From: Pyrrhoderma lamaoense
Lineage: Eukaryota > Basidiomycota > Agaricomycetes > Hymenochaetales > Hymenochaetaceae
Reading direction: 5' to 3'
Assembly: GCA_002794735.1 (NCBI GenBank)
Contig: NBAZ01000002.1
Coordinates: 1,364,001-1,428,000, forward strand
Length of the DNA stretch: 64,000 nt
Part shown: piece after piece, positions 22,988 through 35,904 of the stretch
Layout: each line of letters opens with the position of its first letter
How positions within the stretch are numbered: position 1 is the stretch's first letter
The notes under the pieces: generated by a model
The model's database searches: none
What the model was told of the DNA's origin: nothing
What the model saw: the letters and a program-made list of their open reading frames with translations, nothing else
Translations under genes and position numbers: made by a program

Positions 22988-25900
22988 ATGAAGAGGTTAT
23001 TCAAAAACACGACAAAGACGGGTGCACACCCATTCGACCACGAACACGACGAACCTCGCCCGATTTCACCATTTACAACAGCTCAGGAACCTCCATCACC
23101 AGATCTCGTCCCCGTTACTGAGGTTTATGATCTATACCAGCAACGACAGAGATTAGAACGGGGCGAGCGGCCAGAACGAGGTGAACGTGACTGGAATCGA
23201 GAGAAGGAGAGAACGCCATATCGAAACTCGATGATTGACATTGGCGCCCAGTCGGTAAATGGGAGTTGGGAGATTGTTCACGATTACCAACAACAGCAAC
23301 AGCTACTACGAGAGCAGCAGCACTTACGTGAACAGCAAACTCAGCATCAGCAGCATGTTCGAGGGGGCGATCAGTATCAGTACCGGGACCCTCAGCAACA
23401 GCGCATCCTTGACAGGGAACGCTCGGCGTCCTTCAATGGCCTATCTATGTCAGCTAATTCTTACCCACAACATCCAAGTCATCACCAACAGCAGCAGACA
23501 CAATCCTATGCTCATCCCCATCCGCAGTATGCGCAACAACAGCATCCTCAGACAACGCAGCAGCGGCAAGCCAAAACCCGAAACTCCCCCTTCCGCAACC
23601 ACCTCAACTACCTAGTTCGCGCTCATCGAGTATAAATTCTTTGCCAGCTACATCACCTCCTTCAAACGCTCCTGTTGCCATGAGTAATAGTAACAATGGT
23701 GTCTCAGTAAACTCGTATACGTATTCGAATACAAATCCAAACGTTATGCCGGAATCAGTCAATCCCAGTTCTGCCGGGATAGTCTCCTCGACGAATGAAA
23801 TGACCGCGGGCAGTGGGTACCTACCCTCGCCAACGTCTCCTCACACGCCGCTTGCTTCGAATGGAATGATCTCTTCTACGACTAGCAATACTGCTAGTGG
23901 CTCTGTTCATAACCATGGTCATAACCTTAATCATGTTCACAATCCTCCGCCTACTTCAGGAAGCGCTCATGGACATAGCAACCATGGGCACGGCGTACTT
24001 CGGAAGAAGCCAAAGGACACGGCTTTTCCTCATGGTATACAAGGAGCGGCGACTCAACAACAAGAGAAGGCGGCTACAGGAACAGCGGCTATCTTGCGTT
24101 CGCTTGATCCGTCCATACTAGGCCCTGGAATGGGGATGGGGTTATCAGGGGGTGCTATAAGCGTTTCTCAATCGCAATCTCAATCAAATTCGAGCTCGGG
24201 AACTCATAAAGAACGAGAAAAAGAGAGAGAACGGGAGCGGGATAGAGAAAGGGAGTGGGAGCAACAAACGCCGGTTCAAGCTCCACCACAAACACAAGCA
24301 CAGTATGCACAGCAACAGTGGTATTTACAACAACAGCAACAGCAGCAGCAGGTACGTCAAAGTTTATCTAGTATTCAAAGGTTTGATTATAATGATCTAA
24401 CGATAACAACGCATGCCCATTTTCATCATCAGTCTCAAGCTCGTCCACAGCAACATCAACAACCACCACAGCCAGCACAACAGCAATCACATCAACACCC
24501 TCAACAACAATATCCAAGACCCCTCTCACAACTCCCTAATCTCAACGCTCGAGAACTAAACACGCGTTCTTCCATCGAGCAAGAGAGGGGGGTTGGGTCC
24601 ACTAATAGACGGAATCATAGTCAAAGTCAAAATCCGAGCAGGACTATGAGGCGAAGCAGACAACGTAGCATATCACTGTCTGATATTGAGTTTGAGGCAG
24701 CGGAGAGTGATACTGAGTCGGTACTGTTGGAGAGACAGTTGGATGAGGATGTGGCAGGGACGGGTATGGGTGTTCGAAGAGCAAGTCCTCCACCCCCTCC
24801 GAAGAATGTTCAGGGTCCGCAGAAAACGAGAGGGGAGAGGGAAAGGGAGTCTTTTGACTCTGAGGAGATTGATTTTGTAGCAGCGTTAGATGAGGATCCA
24901 GAGGATGCGTTCGTCCCGGGGAATAGATACCTACCTGGGAAGAAGAAGAATCGGTGGGATAGAGATAAGGATTGGATCGAGAGGGACCGGGAAATGGGGT
25001 TGGGTATCGAGAATATACCTGGAGGGGGTGGGGGAGGAGGCTGGTTAGGTGGGTTTGGGTCAGAAAAGGGGAGAAGCAAAGAAAAGGATAAAGACAAGGA
25101 AGGTGGTCTGCGTGCGTTCTTTGCCGGTGTGTTGGATAAGGATAAAGAGAAGGAGAAGGAACGCGCGAAAGAAAAGGAGAGGCATCAGCGAGAAAGGGAG
25201 AAGGAACAGCGAGTTAGGACTCGGGATCGAGACCAACGAGAGCGTATTACAGAATTCGATCCTTCGGCTCTATCTTCTGATACAATGACACAAGCTCAGC
25301 TCCAAGAACAACGAACCCAGGTCCTTGCACAGATGCAAGCTCAAGCACAGGCTCAGGTATATCAACACGTTGATCCTCGAGCGAGGATGGTTGGGCGATT
25401 TGTTACGCCTCGGTATGATGCAACTAGGGCTAATATGGGTCCTCCTGTGGTTATCGATTGGGCATTGGCTCTGGATATATGTGAGAAGACTCATGTGAGT
25501 GAGAGTGATGCTAAGGCTATTGCAAAGAGCTTGAGGAAGGAATTGAAATATGGGGGGCTGAATCAAAAATTCGGGGCGATAACCGTACGTATACTGTCTT
25601 CTCTTCTCACTAAGACGAACATTTCCATTGTCTTCTATATATTAACCTGATCTATCTCTAAATCTTCAGCTTTGGGCGATCATACTTCAAAGTGGCTCCG
25701 ATGTAGCCATCAGTACGCAATGTTCACGTTTTTTGTTTCTAGTATAGGGTCCTAATTTCTTTTTTTATTTGAACATAGCTCAAACAAGTACACGCAAGTT
25801 CTTGGAAGTAATTGAGGACATCGTACTTGGTACTCCTGATGAGGCCTTAAGAGAGCGTATACTAGAAGTTCTTGGCGCTGCGGTGCATATCACTATTGAG

Positions 25901-27925
25901 AAAGGTAAATAAAGCTTTCAACGTTAAAGCCCCTTGTACTCACGATGAACTTTTATTTAGGGGGTAAAGAGGCTTCAAAGCGAGAAGGATTCAAGATGTT
26001 ATGGAGGCGACTCAAACCAGATGGGTTTCCAGACGAGGTGTGTGCAGGTATTATGTTACCGAGAAAATATATTGATCTACTATTATGAAGGGTTTACCAT
26101 TGTCTGCTGAAGGCCCTATGTTCCTTTCTCCAAGGACACCAATTCACAAAGATGATAAAAAGGTAGGCACAATTATCCATCCTACCATACGAGACGAATA
26201 TTTAATCTGCACTTGAATTTAGCTACGAGGACCATCTGTTAATAAATACGCAAAGAATGGCATAATTCCTGCGGAAGAAGACATGCGTCGGTTGTTACAG
26301 GAATGTAAAATTGGACGTGGCAATGCTCAGCTTCTCAGCGATGCTCTAGCGTTTTCGAGTCCGGAAGACCTTGAGAGGGGACTTATCAAGGTAACAATCT
26401 CTATCTTCATCTAACGATCTATGTATACTTAAGGTATATATTTTTGTTGTCTTCATCTCGCGGGAAATCCAGGAGTTCTATTCAAAATGCTGTGCTTCAA
26501 AAGAGCTCATCCACATGCAAATTCCTTGGGCGACGGCTGAAGCAGAGCGTTCTCGTCAGCGTCAACTGGACTCCGGAAATGTGTCTGTTGGTCCGACGGG
26601 TGAGCTGCCTACCACACAGGAAGAACGCTTGCTAGAAGCACTTTTGCGTGCAAATGAAGAATTAACGGAATCCTTGAGAATCTTTGCTGATTACGAGCGT
26701 TTGAATGTTGAGACGGAAGTCGAAAAGACAGCACGAGAAAGATCACGCTTTGAAGTTAGAGGAAATACAGCGTTGGCTAACGCTACCGTAAGTGTTTTGT
26801 GTGTTTATAGTTCATCTTACTTTTCTAACTCATGAACTTTGTGCTATAGGAGTATGCTGCTTCTGGAGAGAGTTCCTCTTTCCTACATGCCCCATCAATA
26901 GCCGCTTCAAGTTCTCGATCTCCGTCACCATCAAGTGGGCAAACGTCACAGTACTCATATAACCCGTCTCACAATTCTTCATCCGAAGTTAGACAGGCCC
27001 CAGTTACACCAAACCCTCTCCCATCTCCTGACTATCAATCTACCGCTACTCCTACAACTACCTCTACCACAGTACATGTTCCTATGCCATTACCCCGGCC
27101 ACCAGTTCATGTACCTCCTCTCATGACTAATTCAAACAGCTCTCACGGACATCTTGCAATAAATAATATCAATAGCTATACATCCAACGCTCCTAATCAA
27201 ACATTACCTCTAAATTTCAATTCCAGCAACTCGAGCGGTTTACCTCCCAATTCAAGCCTCCCCCCTCCACCTACACGTATGTTACATGGTCCTCGATCGC
27301 CAGCACCTTCTGCAGCTGTTGCCGCCGCTATGAATGTGCATTCCTACTCGAGGTCTCCTTCACCTGCTCAGAGATCAAGACCAACTTCGTTTGTCAACTC
27401 CCGGAATGGATCTATCGACTTGAGCTCAGAGGGGCGGTAGTGGGCCCTGCTGATGCCACACCACTTGCAAGCGCTGGTTCAAAAAGGAAGGAACTAGTGT
27501 ACCCACCATCTCAGAAGAGTCCTTTATCGTCCGAATCGTCCGAGCAGGAATCTATCGTTCAGCCCATACCTATGAGTGAAAAGGCTGCAGGTAAAAGAAA
27601 GGCAGCCGATGGTGGTCTTCCTAATAGTGCTATGTTCAATGGGTATGGACAGGGACAACAGGATGGATGGCGGTCGGGGATGCTACCTGAGAACCGATCG
27701 CGATCTTGATAACGTAGGAGTAGAAACACCGAATTATGACTCCAGGTTTGGCTATTTGGATGATAATTATAATGCGGGGGTGATATGGATGAGGCACTTG
27801 GACCGGATAGATGGAAGAAGAAGACGACGTATGTATATGATGCCGCCGCTGAACGGACTAAGAATCGTATTCGAGAGGGGATGCTTCTGTATAGTTCTGG
27901 TGCTGGGATAACGGCGAACGTCTGA
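22988..27925 (+). CDS. VHS-GAT domain protein with long Q-rich N-terminus (LSB5/TOM1-like)
   Basis: This is a ubiquitin- and clathrin-linked sorting adaptor by domain content. The N-terminal 750 or so residues are disordered: polyQ/H stretches (23287-23560, 24300-24520), RE/RD-rich stretches (24200-24260, 25130-25240) and proline-rich segments. The VHS domain begins at VIDWALALDICEKTHVSE (about 25450) and runs through LNQKFGAITLWAIILQSGSD, RKFLEVIEDIVLG and ASKREGFKMLWRRLKPDGFP. The GAT domain follows (RLLQECKIGRGNAQLLSDAL, about 26290, to ANEELTESLRIFADYERL). The tail is Ser/Pro-rich, ends ITANV and stops at 27923-27925. Introns are clear around 25585-26870. The frame shifts by one base near 23570, in a G run near 27433, near 27700 and in a G5 run near 27778; outside these, reading is continuous. 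LSB5 links actin patches to endocytosis in yeast; that role here is inferred. Confidence 0.8.
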
Positions 27926-28589
27926 TCGAGTGAAGGAAGATAACACTATCAATGGTCACTAGGATAAAGTGGAATGCCTGCTTAAGGTAATTTCAACGGA
28001 TCTCCGAGTATCTGGTTCGTTATCGGATAGGTGGGATTATGATGTTTTTCTTTTTATGGAATGTACTACCTGGGTGACAAAAATACCTATCACATATATA
28101 TAGTCACATTTACCATTTTCTCTTGCTTTTCCAGCTGCTTGTGCACTCCTCATACAACCACCTCATTCCTCTAAATTCTTTCCCTCCTTCCCCACAAACC
28201 TCTTTCTACCTTTCTTCTGTCAATCAGTCACATTTTATCTGTACATTGCAATCGCTATACCTGTCTAGATTCTTTGACTCTCATCTAACCTAATCTATTT
28301 CTTGAATACTACCATGTCTGATTAGCACTAGCTCCGTCTCTCTATATACTTATAATAGCAATTGTGTTGTAAGAAGCGAGTTAGTAGCTGATGACGGGGT
28401 AATATCTTATGTGTATAGATGTAGGATAAGGATAGGGTTAAAACGGCGGACTAGTAACAGAGGATCGCATTGCACTTCGTCGTGGGAGTTGACAGTATTT
28501 ACATAATCTTTAACACAGAATAGTCAACTAGTTCTAAGTACATAAACTCGTGGGTCTTAGGGAAGAAAATGCTTGCTCTCTATTAATAG
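27926..28589. other. 3' region of the VHS-GAT gene
   Basis: No gene is seen. The stretch 28110-28320 is rich in C and T on the plus strand, typical of fungal 3' or promoter sequence. Nothing else is visible. Confidence 0.35.
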
Positions 28590-28881
28590 TATTATGCTTT
28601 AGATTCACATCTTCAACGTGAATCATCTTGGAAATCTGCCAGTGATGTACCATCTGGTCCATGGAACCGGTATACTGAACGCATAAGCCCCCTTACACTT
28701 TTCATTCGATAATTCCACACTTGTATTTTGTTCCCTGGATGGCACAATCAATTTATGGAGATCACGCATCCCTATGAATAGTATGGGCACTGGCAGCGAA
28801 GCCTCTCAGTATAAGTGGGTGAATGAACTCAATTCCAAGGAACATAAGTCCTTGAAATGGGCACTGGACGAGGACGACTAG
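28590..28881 (+). pseudogene. WD40-repeat protein, isolated 3' end
   Basis: After an acceptor-like site ending at 28589, an open reading gives YYALDSHLQRESSWKSASDV and continues to SPLTLF (about 28705). One base later the frame switches to FDNSTLVFCSLDGTINLWRS, a canonical last beta-propeller blade with the WD-type 'LDGTINLW' ending. A polar C-terminus ends KWALDEDD with a stop at 28879-28881. I see no upstream blades or start codon, so this looks like a truncated copy of a WD40 gene or the last exon of a gene whose other exons I cannot detect. The parent gene is not identifiable. Confidence 0.4.
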
Positions 28882-30459
28882 ACAGGAATTATTAATTATT
28901 TATCGTTTCGAATCATTGATTTTCGTTCTGAGATACTCGAAATTTAGCTTTCTCGATTAATTATCATCTCTTGCATCAGATCTCCCAAAGGCTAACACTG
29001 ATAGTCAGGATGGAGCTAATACAATCTGAATAGAATCATCCAAGAGCGAAATTGTTGGGTCATCCCAAGGAGAATTTCCATTAGCATCCCTTGTAATAAT
29101 CGACAGTAGTTTTGTTAATTTAAATATATGGAACGATACAGACCATCATCACAACCAACATGCATGCCAGTCTAGTCTTATAGACAAATCTATCAGTCTT
29201 CTTTGATATATCCTATATTCGGCTGTAATGAAAAACCAGCTGTATCAGGCAATCAATGCAGTATCAAGCTATAGTACACCGCTCCGCGATGATAACTTTT
29301 CAGAGCATATATGTACTACTTACGATAGATGCATGTATATATATGCATCAAGCACCCCTGACTATATCTACTCCTTCTTGCTTGAGACAGGGGTAGTTTT
29401 GATTACGTGAACTAAAGTTGTTTTCATATCCGTTCGGCAGTGTTTGTTACAGCAGACTCTGATCCTGAGCACTTATGTACCAGAACATACACGTACAGCA
29501 CTGCATCTGTAACAATAAAGACTAAGCTCTCGTATCCCACATGTTTACAACCCAGCGATAGGAGACATAAGTAGTACTTACTTGAGGTATAGGCCCGATA
29601 AACTACTTATACGATATCTCATCCTGAGCTCGGCTACTGACCTGCCCCAAGCATTAAGTCACAAACCCCGCTACGGGAACATTTTGCGTTGATTGAAGGC
29701 ACCTATATACAAGTTCCGTTAAGCTGTCAACCAGGGCAGTTTATTTTTTCAGGGAGAATAGAGAGACGAATCCTCTGTGTTAATATAGTTTCTGCACAGC
29801 TAGAAGATTGCTAGGGTTTCAAAGGCACTGTCAGTGTATAGGATCCATGCTTAAACTATCACACTTAGCATATCGTAGTTTTTAACGGTAGGTTTTTCGG
29901 CATGATCGATTTTGCATATTCAAGTTAAACGCACGTTGCTCGCCGCATCAGCAGCTTCTGTGCATAGCTTCGTCATACTGACACTTATGTAGCACTTTCC
30001 TTAAGTAGTGGGGTGGGTATCTCTACTGGTGAAAACCCTCAAGCGCCTAAACAGCGGAAATCTTACGCTACCCTCAGCCCACTTATAATGAGATTGCTTC
30101 CGGCCTGCAATTTCGTGTTGGGTAAAACCCCTTCACAGACTACTTTTTAATACTCAACCAAAAAATATAGGGAAATAATTCAGAGTTAACTGAATTAGCA
30201 CACCAGCACACCTCGTAGCATTTAAAGCACGTTAACACACCAGAACACAATTTATCGATTTAGCACATATTAGCACACCAGTGCACATTGAATTTAAGAT
30301 ATGAGTTGACAAAGGAGCGACGAGAGATGTAGTATATAAATATAGTAAAGATAGAGCTCATATAAGGCTTTCTTCACGCTCCAGATTCTGTTACATATCA
30401 GTGAGTATAGTCCAAATAGTTACGGTGAGCTTTTGGTGCTAACTTTATCACACATTAGC
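28882..30459. other. AT-rich intergenic stretch
   Basis: No coding signal is seen; the short open stretch at 29228-29410 has no features. It includes a small family of TTAGCACACCAG-type repeats (30195-30287), listed separately. Confidence 0.35.
30195..30287. repeat. degenerate direct repeats, TTAGCACACCAG
   Basis: The 12-mer ttagcacaccag occurs exactly at 30195-30206 and 30270-30281. A related copy, ttaacacaccag, lies near 30232, with further gcacac fragments between. No array structure or neighbouring gene explains it. Confidence 0.55.
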
Positions 30460-30975
30460 TCAAGAAAGACTTCCGAGAGAAGGAGAGTCGATGTCCATCT
30501 TATCGTCTCCGATTACAAGTGCCATGCTCTGGGCAGAGTTGACAGACGGTTGGTTGCTCTCGTTATCTGTAAAGGGAGAGGAGTCAGGTCGGGCGTTGCA
30601 TATGCATGGATAAAATAAGATGGTGGTAGAAGGACAGCATCACGAGCGTAATTTCAACTCTGATGACAATGACATCAAGAAAGCCTACCTTGGTTTGTGA
30701 AGGTTTGGTCGTGGGCATATAGGTAGGAACCGAAATTTCAGCTCCTATCAACGGACAAGAACAGAGTAAATAACGATTCATATCAGCTGTAAATAAGGAA
30801 TCGATTGACACATACTAGCCCCACAACTACACTCTATCTTCAAGCTAATAAAACGAAAATGAGTGTGGCTGATGTGAAGACGGTGAGATGCTTCGTTAGT
30901 AAAGTATTAAAATAGAGTGGAAAACATACAAATGAATGTGGTTGCATTTTGACGTTGGAAGTGACCGTTGCTCAT
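30460..30975 (-). CDS. small protein of unknown function (spliced)
   Basis: This is a tentative model. The start at 30975 gives MSNGHFQRQNATTFI, followed by a donor gtatgt. Further exon-like blocks are LKIECSCGA (about 30840, with a Cys pair), AEISVPTYMPTTKPSQTK (about 30740-30690, donor gtaggc) and a last block NESNQPSVNSAQSMALVIGD, then DKMDIDSPSLGSLS and a stop at 30460-30462. The splice phases do not all agree; one base is off before the last block, as seen in other genes of this window. A TATA-like taaaag lies near 31080 upstream. I recognise no family. The acidic tail and Cys pair are the only features. Confidence 0.35.
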
Positions 30976-32306
30976 GCTAGTTGTTTTTCAAGTTATCCGC
31001 GTGCATCATAACTCGCTGAGACCTTAAATATCAGCAAATAAAATGAAGAATATGCGAATTTCTGCGATTCGAGGGTAAAAATACGTATAAAAGAGTCCGT
31101 GAAGTCAACTTTTTTCTTTGTTTCCCTGAAGATAGGTCTTATTCAAATTCGAAACCTTGCTCGTCTATGGCCATTGCCCTTTCCAGTATGAAAGAAGGAC
31201 TATAACTATTTTAAATGGACTTGTCAATGGTGAAATTTTCTTTCAAACGAATTTATAATTCCATATGCCGAGCCGTATAGTAGAACCTCTTCGACATTCC
31301 AGCTCGAGACCTTAGTGTACATTAAGGAGATGTCCATCACTAATATATTAAATCATCGAGTTGTTTCGGAGTCAAAAGATGCAGTATTTCGTGAGAAATC
31401 TGATGTGTAACTTACGTTACAGATTACTTTTGGTTTCTTCTTAAGACCAAGAACAAGACGGAGTGCAATACATAAGCAGAGGTTGTCCTATTACTCTCAC
31501 CAAGTCTTGCGACATCCTGCCTATAATGAGAGAGTGAAATTCATCTCAAATATTGAAGAAGAACTGAAGAATGGGCTCGACTTTAAAGAAGTGAGCATTA
31601 CCACTCTGATATACCAACTGAGCTCACCCGCCACCCTGTCCGCCCTAGATTACCATAGATTCTTCACCTACACCAAGAATCAAATCCGGATAAGCAGGCC
31701 ATGATAGGGAGAGGGGTCGAAGCTGATTAAAATCATGAGTAGAGGTATTCTAGCTCCGCGGTTTCTACAAGAAGCCATGTAACCTTTGTTATACTAGGTC
31801 ACAGAGGACATGTATCATGAACTATTCGTGGTCACAAGTGAAGACGGTGCGGGGTCTATCGCCTTGCCTAGATTCCCTTTTCATCATTTCCACAATTTCC
31901 GGGATTCACTGAATAAGGAAAAATAACGGAGAAGATCTTGCGTGGAAACACACACAAAATCTCTCCACCACAGCTGTGGTGCGTACGGCGTGTAGATGGA
32001 ATGAATGAAGACGATTTTGTGCGCTATTGAACTGAAATGACGAATTCAACATGGTGCGCTTACATATAGCACTTGTACACCGATGTAGAACTGTTCCTTA
32101 GTATCTGGCATCAGAATAACCGAAAAAATTCATCAAAAAGTGGAAAAATAAGAGCTAATAAATACTTGATGTATTGAGAGAGGTGAGTGGACATTGGGTT
32201 TGACTGAAGTGAAGTACAGAAAAAAAATGGGGGTAAGGAGGGAACTAAACGTATTTCTTTTTTAATGAACAATTATGGATTGATTAATTGGAAAGAACAG
32301 TGTTGT
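30976..32306. other. intergenic stretch
   Basis: This lies between the small minus-strand gene and the end of ARPC5. The 31483-31704 plus-strand open stretch shows no motif. I see nothing else. Confidence 0.35.
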
Positions 32307-33493
32307 TTATACTTCTCTTCTATCTGTCATGACTCGTACAATGCACCCAGTCCCTGCGATCTCAGTCAACTAGAGAAGGAGAAAATAATTTTGTCAGCTA
32401 GTTATATCCAAGGGAATTTCTGGCACAAAGCAAACAAAAGTGAAGTGGGCTTGGGCAGGCTCGGAGGCTCAGTATATTTCATAGTGACAACGGCTATATA
32501 TCAGAAGATCCAAGAGAAGCGAAATATCTTACCTTCTCATGCCAACCAAGCAAGACTGACCAGACACATCTCCCCATCCAGGGACAGCCATTCCTTTGTA
32601 GATATATTTCATCAACGTGTCCTGCGCTTCGCTACTCAGTGAGCGTAAGATCCCAGGTATCTCAGCTGCCTTCGTACTACCAAGGATGGACAGAAGGGTT
32701 TGAAGATTAAGGCTCTTTTACCACATTGTTTTTTCAAGATAGTATACGGAGATATATTGGTAAGTAAAGGTACCAGATGTTAAGTTTTGTATTTGATTTT
32801 TAACAGCCAGTTGGAAAGACAATACGCAATTACCATTTTGTAGACCAGACGAGCACAAGAGTATAGAAAGACGTTTAGGCCAAGTAGGAGATATATAAGA
32901 CGGGAAAAGGCCGTTCGTTGCGTTTCCAGAGGGTTGATTTATATGAGGTGAGTGATACATGAGTCAGACATGCGTGCCATTTCATGCAAGCCAGGGAAGC
33001 ATGCATAATAGTGCACATGAGATAAATGGAGCAAGCGAGAGGCACCAAATACAGGTGCAAAAGGAGTAACGTATGGGGTACTTATAATGAGTATACGTGA
33101 AGACGGTTCAGCGAGCATTGATAAACATACCTTAGCTTCATCCACATTGGGCCATAAGGTGCACCATCTAGCACAAGGCTCAAGGCGCCAGCGGTGTCCC
33201 CCCTGTACAAGGAGAAAAAGGCACAGGGTATCAGTACCGGCTCTTTACATTCACCATGCATTTCAGAATCAGCACTAATAACGGCAGGTAGCCACAGACA
33301 CAGAACTATTACTAAGGGGAGAAAATGGGATGAGCCACCCACTTAGCCAGTATCCCTCTGATAGACGCAGCTTTTGCTTTCGTATCTGCTAACACCTGAG
33401 CAGGTCCCTTGGGTCTGGATCATACAACTCTTCATCAAGTAACACGTCCTCATCATATGCATCGATATCGATCTTCCTGAAAGCTGTTTCCAT
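32307..33493 (-). CDS. ARPC5: Arp2/3 complex subunit 5 (ARPC5, 16 kDa)
   Basis: This is the smallest subunit of the Arp2/3 complex, which nucleates branched actin. No single long open frame shows it; it is pieced together from short exons. The start at 33493 gives METAFRKIDIDAYDEDVLLD, the family's N-terminus. Then come AQVLADTKAKAASIRGILAK (about 33395-33340), after the intron GDTAGALSLVLDGAPYGP with VDEAK (33205-33130), LNLQTLLSILGSTKAAEIPG (about 32700), SSEAQDTLMKYIYKGMAVPG (about 32630-32575) and LLGWHEK (about 32545), and a last exon LTEIAGTGCIVRVMTDRREV stopping at 32307. All motifs match ARPC5 in the right order. Single-base frame breaks occur near 33408, 33145 and 32555, although this protein should be intact in a living fungus, which points to consensus errors. 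Confidence 0.9.
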
Positions 33494-34320
33494 CCTCACT
33501 ATTATCTTCAACTTTCAGAAGTTAGTTCTTCCCCTCTGTCCTAAAGGCTATATAATTCCTCGATGTTTGCTGTGCTTTGTTGACTGAGGGCAAAGATATA
33601 TGAAGTTATCGTGCGTAATGCTTGATTAAAGCATCTGTGTTTTACTTAAAATTAACCCCGTGACCTGATCGATAGTTGATTGGCGTGCCTGTTGACATAA
33701 AACACTAAAACTAAATATACACGCTCTCGTCATCTTTGCATACAGGTATGTTGCTACTTTAAACTTTCATCTTGACATTGTTTCAATTTGGTCAAAGGGT
33801 AAATGAAGGGTATAGCCGCGATATATCATACACATATAAAAACAAGCTACAAAAGGTGATAGTAAAACAAATCATAGTACCGTCATAATAGGACATGTGC
33901 ATGGGATCGCATAAAACTAGAGACTGGACATCTACTTAAACTATCAGTAAAAAGGTGGGAAGAACGAAGAGGAAAAAGAAAAACTAAAGAATAAGAAATC
34001 AAGATAAAACGGAGATCAGTGATATTCAAAACGCAAGCAAGACAGCAAAAAGTAAAAGCAGGAACAAACTAGTGTACACCCGTTTAACAGACATGCACCT
34101 TAAGAAAGGTTTGCCTAGACTTCACTGGGAACTAATGTCATCAAAATACAGTTACCAGAAAATATTAAACATAAACAAAATCAGGGGAAATGGGATCATA
34201 AGGTGCGTCTGTTATGAATTATACTTGTCAGCAATTATGTTACTCCGCCCAACAATGAACTGAACAGAGGTACTTACAAGAGAGAATTATACCACAGAAA
34301 CATGCATTAGCTTCGATGCT
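33494..34320. other. intergenic stretch
   Basis: This lies upstream of ARPC5 and downstream of the SAP-like gene. A purine-rich segment on the plus strand (33955-34060) is the only compositional feature. No gene is seen. Confidence 0.35.
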
Positions 34321-35480
34321 TTATGGCTTCTGCATAAGCGAAAGCAAGTGACATTGCGCCGAGACGATACGTAGTTTCAAGCCTACAATGTCTAGACTCT
34401 GCGTCAAAGGAGTATCACCCAATCCCATCTCATTCTGCCCAATAACGGCAACCGATGGGAAGTCTACTGCAACAGTGGCTGCCAAACGGACGATACTAGC
34501 AGAGAGGGGATCGAAACCGATGTCTGAAGAATCAGAACTTGTAGCGGATCCAGAACTAGAAATTAGGTAACCGAAAATGACTGGTAACACTAACGTCGGA
34601 ACACTCCAACAGAGTGTTGCAAGGCCTGTAGCACCGAGGATGGGTACAGCGGTTGCGGCTAATGGGTTCTGAGGTAGAGAAGCCAAAGAATTCGGGTTGC
34701 CTGTCGTGTTAATCACGTAGAGTATCTGGACGAAATCAATAAACGCCGTCAACACGAAAATGTTACGTCCACTTGATAGCATCTAAAAGGTGAAGTTAGT
34801 GGAAAGTATCAACTTCGTGTTCGCTGCAAAGTTGCTTAGGGAAGTAATTAACGTACGGAGCGCAATAATCCAACAGCCCTAGAGAAGCTACCAGCTCCTT
34901 TAGGTTCTATATGCTCTATAACTTCCTCCGCGTTAGAAATAACGCTCTTTGCCGGAGTTGGAGGCAGAGGTATGTTGCGGGGAGATGGTGCGGGTAACCT
35001 CCGTTCCTGCGGAGGCGTTAACGACTTATAACGTGGAGCCGGAACAGGTGACATCGGTGCTTGAGGAAGCATCATTGATACGTCGCGTATATCCTGAGCA
35101 GGACTCCACCTCCTGTCCTTTACTGGAGTCTCAACTTCCGGTTCCTCAACAATAGAAGACATAGAGGTCTGCAGTTCTTCTACCTTAGCGAATATCCTTG
35201 TAGGTACCGCTTGAGGCTCGGTAGATCTCGACCTCGCGCGAGTACTTCCCCTTTCTGAAGGTTGAACACTTCGTTGTCTCTTGCCCCTAGCGTTAGCATA
35301 CAGCCCAGAGAACTCCGGATCATTCTCAAGTTCGTTAGCGTTATCATCCAAGTATTTCTTTATGCGCTGCTGTAGCTCTTCGCGCGTCCCTCCATCTCCT
35401 AATTTGAGGGCTTGAGCGATCTCCTGCAGCTCTCCCTTCTTCTTATTCTGAAGCGAACCTGAGAAGCCAGTGGTTGACAT
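34321..35480 (-). CDS. SAP-like, Pro/Ser-rich protein with C-terminal membrane segments
   Basis: Two exons (35480-34857 and 34782-34321) join in phase to give about 361 residues. The start chosen is MSTTGFSGSLQNKKKGELQE at 35480; an upstream in-frame ATG at 35543 lies in a less likely leader. Residues about 10-50 form two short helices (KKGELQEIAQALKLGDGGT, then REELQQRIKKYLD) that resemble a SAP motif. A disordered, Pro/Arg/Ser-rich middle follows. The second exon carries hydrophobic segments (NIFVLTAFIDFVQILYVI and LCWSVPTLVLPVIFGYLIS). A SAP-like start plus a membrane C-terminus recalls proteins that tether DNA or chromatin to a membrane such as the nuclear envelope; that is inference only. 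Confidence 0.6.
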
Positions 35481-35904
35481 TATATGTGTTATTTTGTATA
35501 TGATCTTCTGAATTAAGTGATTTCGAAGACTCGATATATGCACACAATGTGATAGTGCCTTAAGGCCGAGAAGGTAGGGTTGTTGATGGTTGTGTTTGAG
35601 TGAGAAGCCTCCGTTTCACTCCTGTCCCTTGTTGTGACACAACGCGTTTCGAGTTTGTTCGTTTCACACACAAACCACGCGACACGTGATACACTTATTG
35701 ACGCAAACAATGCCAAATCCGGAAGAGTATGTTCAAGTCTCATCAGTATTTCTCTTTTAGTACAAGATTACTAGATTTTTATGTCAGTTTTGTACAAGTA
35801 AATTAGTATATGCTTTTCTAGTCCGTATAAGCAAGAAGAGTATAAAAGAAAGAAAGAAGAAAGCAGTACAACCCAAACATCTCCCTCTCTCCCATGTCTC
35901 CACG

